DNA from: Chloroflexota bacterium
GTDB lineage: Bacteria > Chloroflexota > UBA11872
NCBI GenBank assembly: GCA_011523785.1
Contig: WTFW01000126.1
Span: forward strand, 1-36,186
Length of the DNA: 36,186 nt
Reading direction: 5' to 3'
In this document: positions 27,561 to 34,768 of the stretch, one piece after another
How positions within the stretch are numbered: the stretch's first letter is position 1
Layout: every line of letters begins with the position of its first letter
Made by a program: the position numbers and the translations under genes
The notes under the pieces: generated by a model
What the model saw: only the letters and a program-made list of their open reading frames with translations
Told to the model about the DNA's origin: nothing
The model's database searches: none

Positions 27561-28292
27561 ATGCTCCGGCGCGTGGACGCCGCGCGGCGGGGCGCCCTCC
27601 ACCGCCTGCCGCTGCCCGGCGGCACCGCGGTCGCCCTCGCGACCTTCGGAGCCGTGGCAACGGCCGTTGCGCTACTTGCGGTGCTCGGTACCACGGCTCC
27701 AGGCTCGCCTTCGGCTGAACGTCGCCCGGAGGCCACGCCGCGTCCCGTTCAGCAGCGCCCAACGCCTACCGCCGCTGCCGCGTCGTCAGCCGTGCCGCTG
27801 ATTGACGCGACCACCGTTCGCCGCGCCAGCCGGGCGTTAGGCGTGACCGCCAGGCCAACCGTAACCCGAACGGCCAGCAACACCCGGCTCTCCGCCTATA
27901 CCGTTGCCACCGACCGGCTGCGCCGCCGGTTTGAGAGCGGCGCGGCCTATGTCAGCCTCATCAATGTGGCCCATCGTCGCGGAACCGTCAGCGATGAGCG
28001 GCGGTTGGTGGCGCTGCTGGCGCTGGCCGACCTTGCCAGGGCAACGGAGGAGGATCTGGAGCAACTCACCCCGCCCGGAATCGCCTCCAGTTACCACTTC
28101 AGGCTTCACAACGTCCTCAGTAGCTATGCCGTCGCCGCCCACCAGTACTGGCAAGCTACCGTCCGGCCCACCGCCGATACCGTCGACGCTGGCAGCCGCC
28201 GACGCCAGCTCAACGGCGTCCTCGACGCCGCCTTCCGCTACAACACCCTTCCCAGCAGCCCCCTCGACGCCGACGCCCTGGGCGAGCCATAG
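27561..28292 (+). CDS. Unknown protein with one N-terminal membrane anchor
   Basis: This 243-residue protein was not recognised. It has a membrane segment at about 22-43, then a Pro/Thr/Ala-rich linker to about 75 and an Arg-rich helical domain. That domain carries HRRGTVSDERRLVALLALADLAR-like helices and no cysteines. The C-terminal part should be outside the cell if the basic N-terminus stays inside. It begins seven bases after trxB and probably shares its transcript, but a redox role is not supported by residues. It converges on the DUF4268 gene. Confidence 0.65.
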   Translation: MLRRVDAARRGALHRLPLPGGTAVALATFGAVATAVALLAVLGTTAPGSPSAERRPEATPRPVQQRPTPTAAAASSAVPLIDATTVRRASRALGVTARPTVTRTASNTRLSAYTVATDRLRRRFESGAAYVSLINVAHRRGTVSDERRLVALLALADLARATEEDLEQLTPPGIASSYHFRLHNVLSSYAVAAHQYWQATVRPTADTVDAGSRRRQLNGVLDAAFRYNTLPSSPLDADALGEP

Positions 28293-28318
28293 AGGCAAGA
28301 GGGCGGCTCCTCCGCTGA

Positions 28319-29302
28319 TCAGGTTGCGAGTTCCTTGGCCTTGGGAACCAGCACTTGGAACATGCGTTCGACCTCGGTCTTGAGCCAGGCACGGTATTCG
28401 GGCCACTCTTGGCGATCCTCACAATCCGCATCCCTCCGGACCATAACCCGGTGAATCGACTCTGACTCCCACGGCTGCCAGAGATACGGCCGGCCAGCCT
28501 CACGACTGATCAGATTCGCTGACTCAGAGAGCTCGTTGAATTTCTCTTGGCGGTCGCGGCCAAAGAACTCCAATGCAACCCGCAATTCGCCTGTCGAGTA
28601 GCTCTGTGTGGCGGAATTCCATGTCGTAAAGAACGAGACGACTCTTACTCCTGGAACGCCGACTCGGTGCGTGGCATACGACCTCGGCGCAGCTCGCGTG
28701 ACCGGGATCTTGGAGTCGGACTCCATGAGCCTCTGAAAGTCAGTCCAGAAGTCAAGCTGCAGTTGCCTTGTCTCGCTCAACTCGCCGCCAGGACCAATTG
28801 ACTTCACCGTCCTTGCCCAATCGTTTGGCTGGACGACGATGTTGAATCGTGGCGCGGGAAGGGAAGAGTCGATCCTCAGCAACTCAATCTCCACACCGAA
28901 GTACGCGTAGTCCTGCGTGGTGCTCGCGTTCAGCAAATCCAACGCCGCCCGGTGCTCGTCGCGAAACTCCTCGGCGATCCACACCACCGTCCGCGCATTC
29001 AGCCCGGCGGCATACGTCAGCAGCTTCCCGAGGTGGTCGTGATCGGTCCGTCCATACTGATTCTCGATCACCACCCACGACTCCTCATCACTCCCACCGT
29101 CGAGCCGGCGGCAGAGGATGTCGGCGCTGAAGCTGCCTACCGCCTGCTCTGTCCCACCAGGCTCAAGCGTCAGGCCCAACTCATCGCCCAGCCGCGCCAG
29201 ATTCTCCGGCTCGGCCAGCCAGGGGGTGAAGTCGCTCGATTCATCCGGCCACACGCTCCGAACGTCAACGGACTCAAGTGTTGAAATCACTCTCTCGGAC
29301 AT
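28319..29302 (-). CDS. DUF4268 domain protein, nuclease-like
   Basis: This 327-residue protein matches the DUF4268 family. The N-terminal half has a PD-(D/E)XK-like pattern: an FSADILCR segment, then WVVIENQYGRTDHDHLGKLLTYAAGL. The C-terminal half is the DUF4268 region with WTDFQRLM and a WQPWESESIH segment. Such proteins are often scattered near defence or mobile genes, and an endonuclease role is suspected but unproven. The ATG follows AAGGTGG at five bases; a GTG three codons earlier is the alternative. The coding base pattern is less G+C-rich than its right-hand neighbours in region 2. Confidence 0.82.
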   Translation of the reverse strand: MSERVISTLESVDVRSVWPDESSDFTPWLAEPENLARLGDELGLTLEPGGTEQAVGSFSADILCRRLDGGSDEESWVVIENQYGRTDHDHLGKLLTYAAGLNARTVVWIAEEFRDEHRAALDLLNASTTQDYAYFGVEIELLRIDSSLPAPRFNIVVQPNDWARTVKSIGPGGELSETRQLQLDFWTDFQRLMESDSKIPVTRAAPRSYATHRVGVPGVRVVSFFTTWNSATQSYSTGELRVALEFFGRDRQEKFNELSESANLISREAGRPYLWQPWESESIHRVMVRRDADCEDRQEWPEYRAWLKTEVERMFQVLVPKAKELAT

Positions 29303-29328
29303 GAAACCCACCTTCAGGCTTTGAGTAA

Positions 29329-29358
29329 GCCTCTGCAGCCGGCAACTGCGCCAGAGGC
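29329..29358 (-). terminator. Weak hairpin between the repeat-protein and DUF4268 genes
   Basis: GCCTCTG at 29329-29335 is complemented by CAGAGGC at 29352-29358, with a 16-base loop, inside the 115-base gap between two leftward genes. There is no T-run. It could lower read-through, but the long loop makes this uncertain. Confidence 0.25.
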
Positions 29359-29417
29359 ATTCGTGCTAGCTCGGCTGATTCCAGGCCATGTCTCTGCGAG
29401 TTCCTTCCACAGTCACC

Positions 29418-31682
29418 TCAGTTCAGCTCGTGAACGAAAGGCCCACCATGGATAAGGTTGTACCAGTGCCGGACCTCATCACGCCGATCCGGCGGCGTAT
29501 GCCGCAGAAACGACTGATAAATGTCCTTATCGCTTGGTGTAGGAATGCCCGCGGCGTTTTTCCTCTCGCCATCCCGTTCCGCGAGAGCGTAAAGGTCGCG
29601 CATGGCCAACGACATCCGCTCCTCGCCGAGCGTCGTAAAGAGCCTGTAAAGCAGCATTCTCCCGTAAAGGTCCGCGCAATGCCGCAACGGCTCTGCACGA
29701 CTGTAGAGCACCGTTCTCGTTTGCAGCGATAGCCCATGGATGGTTGAGTGCCCTTCCGCTGCGCATTTGGATAGAGCTTCCGCTGACCAGCCGTGGTGAT
29801 AGTCCGCAAGACTTCGCGAACCCTGCCACTCGTCTGTGAGTGCCTTGATAAACTCCGGGGCGCTACGCGCCAACCACCGCGGATTGAGCAGCCGGTCTCT
29901 GGGATCAGGATACTCATAATACGGATAATTTGGGCCCGCGCTCTCATCGAAATAGAGACTCGCTACTATCTGGTGAATGAGGTTGGTCCGAATCTCATGA
30001 ACCCTCATAAGTCCTTCCTGTTTCACAAGAATCGTCTGTGGCCAGGTGTCCATAATTCCAGCGAGAGACGTCGGCGCATGTCTTCCGAAGTCTGGTACAT
30101 GACCTCGAGTCATCAATATCACGAGGTCATTGAACGGCAATGGCGTATTCACGATTCGTTCGGCTCCGCGCAGTCCCTGCGCGACGGAGCGGAGGATGTT
30201 GAGACCCTCCGGTATCGGTTCATCATCGAATACCCAGACTCTGAATGATCCGGTCAGTGGAAGGGAGAATGTCAACGACCTGGCGTGGTGTCGCTCGAGC
30301 AGGCGGCTGAATTGTGAGTTGTGATTGATCTGCAGCTCAGTGTCTACTGCATGGTCGTTCACTCCCACGACGCTCAGGGCATTCACGAGTGCGCGCTCTT
30401 GAGCGTCCAGGCCGTCGTTGAACCATGGCGTGTTCACAAGACGGTGATGGCGGTCGGTTCTATGTCCTAGCGAGTCGGTGTGGATGACGAGTTCTTGTAG
30501 CGCCGTCATAACTCGAACGTCGCTCGACCAAACTGGCGCGCGCAAAGTATTGGCAAGCAGTTGCCGTGCTAGGTCTGGGTTAATCACGAACAGTTCAGTC
30601 AGTGCCCAAACCGCGTCCTCCTCGTAAGGCACGAGCCCATCCTGGACCCATGCTGCGCTCGCCATGGCAACTGTGAACCCCAAGTCTTGCTCTGCGATGT
30701 CATTAAGACTTCGAAGAGTAAGGGTCTCGTCAAACGTCAGGTCATCCTGAATCCAGGTGAAGGATCGAAGCAATTCACCCAGGCTTTCGCTCTTCTGCGC
30801 TAGCAGCTGAATGTACTGGAGTGAGTACATTTCGCCGCCGTAGATGTCTGTGGAGTTTGTTCCGTCTGCAAACCAGTCGGCGCTCGCCACGAACATTGCC
30901 AGATCGCGGTTGATAGCGTCAGTGAGTAACAGACGGTTCAGCGCCATTTGGTCAGGGCCTGAGATTCCATCGATAAGCCATGGGTAGGTGAAGCAACCGA
31001 GCCATGGCATGACGATCAGCAGTCGCTCCAGTTGAGGGTTCGATGCGGCGAGGTCGCCGACAGTTGGTCCGGCGGCATCAAATGCCCGGATGTAGCCCGG
31101 TCGGGCGGCGCGGGCCACGGTCGCGGCTTCACAGAGTCCCACCCATGCAAACGTCCCGCGAACGTTCTCGGCATGATCCTGCTGGCACTGGGCCTCGGCC
31201 TGATCGCCAAATGCCCGGGTATAGATGCCCACGTTGCGATCGTTGCCTAGGTGGGCCTCAACCACGTCATTCAGATACACGCACGTCGTCGGCCATCCCC
31301 CTCCGTAGTGTGCAGTCGACGACGCCGCGGTCGCGCTCGCTGCGGGCGTCGCAGCCGAGCCCTCAAACGCCCAGGCAAAGGTCCGCTGCACATCTGCGCG
31401 GTGGTCGGTCCGGCAGGCGGCTTCCGCCTGGTCGCCATGAATCCGCTGGTAGATGCCCACGTTGCCGACGTTCCCAAGGTGCTGCTCCACAATGTCGTTC
31501 AGCTCCACGCACCCCGTCGGCCACTGCGCGCTTACGCCCACCGTCGTCGCTGACACAAGTGCCACAGCCAGCGCAACGGCCAAAACGAGACGATAGTGAC
31601 GCCCTAAGGCGCGAGCCTTCGTGGGTATCTGAGGTACACCTCCGGCAATCAACTGCTTCGGCCCGCAAGCTATCTGGAGCAT
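29418..31682 (-). CDS. Secreted repeat protein with decayed MA-clan peptidase-like domain
   Basis: The protein (754 residues from the first ATG) has a signal peptide (RLVLAVALAVALVSA, about 31-45). Next come two copies of a ~52-residue cysteine repeat (54-106 and 130-181), each WPTxCVxLNDxVExHLGN with a second Cys 32 residues after the first. Six Trp-centred repeats follow, with W235, W270, W310, W345, W385 and W420, mostly WxxDG. The C-terminal part has NLIHQIVASLYF, then NPRWLARSAPEF, resembling a gluzincin HExxH...E site with Glu and the second His lost. The ATG has no ribosome site, but ATA at 31628 has GGAGGTG eight bases upstream and gives a normal signal peptide. Function unknown. Confidence 0.85.
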   Translation of the reverse strand: MLQIACGPKQLIAGGVPQIPTKARALGRHYRLVLAVALAVALVSATTVGVSAQWPTGCVELNDIVEQHLGNVGNVGIYQRIHGDQAEAACRTDHRADVQRTFAWAFEGSAATPAASATAASSTAHYGGGWPTTCVYLNDVVEAHLGNDRNVGIYTRAFGDQAEAQCQQDHAENVRGTFAWVGLCEAATVARAARPGYIRAFDAAGPTVGDLAASNPQLERLLIVMPWLGCFTYPWLIDGISGPDQMALNRLLLTDAINRDLAMFVASADWFADGTNSTDIYGGEMYSLQYIQLLAQKSESLGELLRSFTWIQDDLTFDETLTLRSLNDIAEQDLGFTVAMASAAWVQDGLVPYEEDAVWALTELFVINPDLARQLLANTLRAPVWSSDVRVMTALQELVIHTDSLGHRTDRHHRLVNTPWFNDGLDAQERALVNALSVVGVNDHAVDTELQINHNSQFSRLLERHHARSLTFSLPLTGSFRVWVFDDEPIPEGLNILRSVAQGLRGAERIVNTPLPFNDLVILMTRGHVPDFGRHAPTSLAGIMDTWPQTILVKQEGLMRVHEIRTNLIHQIVASLYFDESAGPNYPYYEYPDPRDRLLNPRWLARSAPEFIKALTDEWQGSRSLADYHHGWSAEALSKCAAEGHSTIHGLSLQTRTVLYSRAEPLRHCADLYGRMLLYRLFTTLGEERMSLAMRDLYALAERDGERKNAAGIPTPSDKDIYQSFLRHTPPDRRDEVRHWYNLIHGGPFVHELN

Positions 31683-31754
31683 TTGTCGTTGTCGAATCTG
31701 ATGGCCTTGTCGGTAATGACTGAAGCGCCTGGTTCGCCCACCGGAAAGTGTCGG

Positions 31755-32372
31755 TCAGCAGCCTTCACCGGCCTTGTCAATCCACCCCACCGATGCCGAT
31801 ACACAGGCCGTCGCCCCGGCAGCCTTAAATCCAAGACCATCCAGCGTTTCCACCGCCACCTCCGGCGTGGCTGACGTCCCCTGGCCGTATACCGACACGA
31901 TGAGCCGTCCCGGCGTGGCCACCATCTCATTCAGAACTCTGGCCACGTAGACGCGCTCGTCAACCGGCGGTACCGCATCTAGCAGAAGTTGCACGAAGCG
32001 GTAGCGTCGCGTCGGCTGCCAGAAGAAGGTGTTGGCGACGTGGAAGTTGGCCGCATAGGCCGGGAGTCGCTGTTTGGCCAGGTCAATCAGTTCAGGCACG
32101 AAGTCGACGCCGTGGGGCGTGATCGTGTAGCCGCGACCGGCGCACCAACCCACGAGCGATTCGAGCAGAAGGCCGTTGGCGCAGCCCAGGTCCAGGTAGT
32201 CGCCGTCGGCGTTGACAGCCTCGGCAATGCAGCAGCGCGTGGTCTCCCAGTGCTCTGCCCCGCCGGTTTTCCCGGACTGGCGGTAGGGGTTGCTCGGGTC
32301 CGCCAGGTAGTAGTCGCGAATCATCAGCTCGACCTCGCGAAAGTAGGCCTCGCGGTCAGCCTTGTTCGTCAC
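31755..32372 (-). CDS. Class I SAM-dependent methyltransferase
   Basis: This 205-residue protein has the SAM-binding motif I as YLDLGCANG (59-67), followed by a GVDFVPELIDLAKQRLP segment containing the acidic residue of motif II. The protein is short for a full substrate-binding methyltransferase and no specific substrate domain is seen. The GTG start follows GGAGG with seven bases. It lies 72 bases upstream of the secreted repeat protein gene on the same strand, and divergent from the YceI gene. Confidence 0.88.
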   Translation of the reverse strand: MTNKADREAYFREVELMIRDYYLADPSNPYRQSGKTGGAEHWETTRCCIAEAVNADGDYLDLGCANGLLLESLVGWCAGRGYTITPHGVDFVPELIDLAKQRLPAYAANFHVANTFFWQPTRRYRFVQLLLDAVPPVDERVYVARVLNEMVATPGRLIVSVYGQGTSATPEVAVETLDGLGFKAAGATACVSASVGWIDKAGEGC

Positions 32373-32636
32373 TCGTCAGCCTCCGTTGTTTGAACTGCTC
32401 GAGGCATCGCACGAGCATCGTCGGCAGGGCCACCGCGGACCGGGCAGCCCCGTCGGATCTGGTGGAGAGCAAGTCTCACAGGCGTTGCGCTCCCACCGGG
32501 GCGCTGGCCCAGAGCTCCCTGCCAGGCAAGACGGATTACCCAACCCGTCTCGGAGACTGCGATGATTGGAGTATTCGCCACAGACAGTTGGCGCGGCGTG
32601 CGCGACGCTTTGGCGCATTGAGGACGGGTCATCCCG

Positions 32637-33494
32637 ATGGGCGAGCTCATGAATAACCGATTGGTCCGGGCGGCGGCCGTCGCCATCCTGCTGGGAATCG
32701 CCGTCGCCGGCATTGCCTGGCTGTTCATCTTCTTCACCGGCGGCACCGGCGAGGCCAGCCAGCCCATCTCCGCGCCCCAACTCACCCTCCCGCCGGCCAC
32801 GGCCGCCCCTGCCACCGCTGCCCCGGCCACGGCCGCTCCAACAACCGCTGCCACAGCCACGGCTGCTCCGACTACCGCAGCACCCGCCACGGCTGCTCCG
32901 CAGCCCCAGGCGACCCAGGCGCCTGCGGCCGCCCCGACGACTGGTGAGGCGACGCTCTACCGCATCGTCTCCGAGGAGTCCGAGGCCCGCTACGAAATCG
33001 ACGAAATCCTGCGCGGCGAGCCGTTCCGCGTGGTCGGTCGCACCGACCAGGTGGCCGGCGACATCATCCTGGACTTCGCCAACGCCGCCGCCTCGCAGGT
33101 CGGCGTCATCCGCATCAACGTGCGCACTCTCGCGACCGATGAGGAACGCCGCGACCGCGCCACTCGATCCCGCATCCTGAATTCCGCCGAGGACCGCTAT
33201 GAGTTCGTGGACTTCACGCCCACCGCGCTCGAAGGTCTGCCCGACTCGGTATCCGTCGGCGACACGGCCACCTTCACCATCGTCGGCGACCTCAAGATCC
33301 GCGACATCACCGCCGAGGAACGGTTTGCAGCCACGGTCACCGTGGTGGCAGAGGACCGCCTGGAAGGCACGGCCGAGGCCACGATCCTGCGCTCCACGTA
33401 CGATCTGGCCGTGGCCACGCCACCGTTCGTTGCCGACGTCAGCGAGGAAGTCCTGCTCGGCATCACATTCGTGGCTACCGCCGTCGAGCAATAG
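32637..33494 (+). CDS. YceI family protein, membrane anchored
   Basis: The protein (285 residues) has an N-terminal membrane segment (about 10-33), an Ala/Pro/Thr-rich linker (about 50-103) and a C-terminal YceI-type lipocalin-like domain. Family segments are visible: ARYEIDEILRG, RTDQVAGDI, and SEDRYEFVDFTPTALEGLP-like text. YceI proteins bind isoprenoid-like lipids or act in stress and transport outside the cytoplasm. An ATG at 32649 (MNNRLVR) is an equally plausible start; both have weak ribosome sites. A hairpin lies 28 bases after its stop. Confidence 0.87.
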   Translation: MGELMNNRLVRAAAVAILLGIAVAGIAWLFIFFTGGTGEASQPISAPQLTLPPATAAPATAAPATAAPTTAATATAAPTTAAPATAAPQPQATQAPAAAPTTGEATLYRIVSEESEARYEIDEILRGEPFRVVGRTDQVAGDIILDFANAAASQVGVIRINVRTLATDEERRDRATRSRILNSAEDRYEFVDFTPTALEGLPDSVSVGDTATFTIVGDLKIRDITAEERFAATVTVVAEDRLEGTAEATILRSTYDLAVATPPFVADVSEEVLLGITFVATAVEQ

Positions 33495-33521
33495 CCGAAC
33501 TGGCCTGCGCCGAAGCCGGTA

Positions 33522-33544
33522 GGGGCACCCCTTGTGGGTGCCCT
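33522..33544 (+). terminator. Hairpin between convergent genes, REP-like
   Basis: GGGCACCC and GGGTGCCC form a perfect eight-base stem (33523-33530 with 33536-33543) around a CTTGT loop, plus a G-T closing pair. It sits between the rightward YceI and leftward peptidase genes, whose stops are 66 bases apart, and can serve as a terminator for both. The trailing T-run is poor (TCTTCC). The TAGGGGCACC...GTGCCC look resembles dispersed extragenic palindromes, but only one copy is in the window. Confidence 0.5.
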
Positions 33545-33560
33545 CTTCCGTGCGCCGCCG

Positions 33561-34679
33561 TTACGAGTTAAGGATGACCTGCGCCGTCACCTGCGTCAGC
33601 CTGCGCAGTTCCGCGTGCGGCATCCATTCGTTCACCGAGTGGATGTCCTGGTAGCCGGTGCCCAGGATCGCCGAATCGATCCCCTTCTCGTTGAAGTTCT
33701 GCGCGTCGCTCCCGCCGAACGTGTGCACGAATTGCGGCTCCAATCCGGCCGCCTGGACTCCCGCATAGGCCACCTGCAGCGCCGGATGGTCGTGCCCGAA
33801 CTGCGTCGGCTTGAACCGCTGTTCCGTCGCAATCTCAACCCGGCCCCCAAACGCCGCCGCCCCGTCCTCCAGCGCCGCGCGCATCGCGGCCACCTGCTGA
33901 TCCAGCGCCTCCTGCGTCAGCGCCCGCGCCTGCGCCACCAGCTTCGCCTGCGGCGGAATGATGTTGCGCGCCTCGCCGCCCGAGACGATCCCCACGTTGG
34001 CCACCGTCAGCTCGTCCACCGGCCCGAGCGGCATCCGGTCGATGGCCCGCGCCATCATGCTCACCGCGCTCCTGCCGGTCTCGGGATGCGCCGCCGCCGC
34101 CGCGTTGCCGTGAAACGTCACATCGAAATTGCACGCCGCTGCCTGCCGGTCGCAGATCACCCCCACCGGTCCGCCAAAGTCCAGCACCAGCGCCACGCGT
34201 GACTCCACGTCGTTCGGATTGAACGCGGCCGCCCCAAACTGCCCCACGTCCTCGCCCACCGTGAACACCAGGTCAATCGGCCCGTGCGGCAGCCCAGCCT
34301 CGTCCACCATCGCCACCGCTTCCACGATCGCCGCCACCCCCGCCTTGTCGTCCGCCCCGAGCACGCTCGAGCCGTCCGAATACACCGCGTCTGCCTTTAC
34401 CACCGGGGTCATCTCCGGCGTCGGCAACACGGTGTCCATGTGCGCGTTCAGCATGATCGGTGGCGAGTCCTTGCCGTTCGCCGGCCAGCGGCAGATCAGA
34501 TTTCCGATCTGGTCCCGCCGGCAAACCAACCCCGCTGCCTCCAACCGCGGCTGGATGATCGCCACCACCCGGTCCTCGTTCCCCCAGAAGCTGTCCACGC
34601 TCAGGATGTCCACAAACCCCCGCAGCAACCGCTCCCAATTCAGCGGCAGTTGCCTCTCAACTGAGTGGGCTGCGGTCAT
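33561..34679 (-). CDS. M20 family zinc metallopeptidase, PepT-like
   Basis: This 372-residue cytoplasmic peptidase has the M20 zinc-site pattern: AHMD (H80, D82), LGADDKAG (D110), TVGED (E143 catalytic base, D144 metal ligand), VLDFGG (D167) and DIHSVNEWM (H347). A dimerisation-domain insert occurs around 185-290 with HPETGRSAV and NIIPP. This layout resembles peptidase T and its relatives, which remove N-terminal residues from short peptides. D144 replaces the more usual Glu. The ATG has no strong ribosome site. It converges with the YceI gene. Confidence 0.92.
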   Translation of the reverse strand: MTAAHSVERQLPLNWERLLRGFVDILSVDSFWGNEDRVVAIIQPRLEAAGLVCRRDQIGNLICRWPANGKDSPPIMLNAHMDTVLPTPEMTPVVKADAVYSDGSSVLGADDKAGVAAIVEAVAMVDEAGLPHGPIDLVFTVGEDVGQFGAAAFNPNDVESRVALVLDFGGPVGVICDRQAAACNFDVTFHGNAAAAAHPETGRSAVSMMARAIDRMPLGPVDELTVANVGIVSGGEARNIIPPQAKLVAQARALTQEALDQQVAAMRAALEDGAAAFGGRVEIATEQRFKPTQFGHDHPALQVAYAGVQAAGLEPQFVHTFGGSDAQNFNEKGIDSAILGTGYQDIHSVNEWMPHAELRRLTQVTAQVILNS

Positions 34680-34768
34680 GTTCTAGAACCCTGCTCGAAA
34701 AGGAAGATTTCGAGGCCACTCATCACGCAGAGACTCAGATGGGAATCACGGTCTACGTCCAATGTGTC

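Noticed and set aside
32795-32945. Repeated GCCACGGCCGC-like units
   Set aside because: It is low-complexity coding DNA for the linker of the YceI protein, not a mobile or regulatory repeat.
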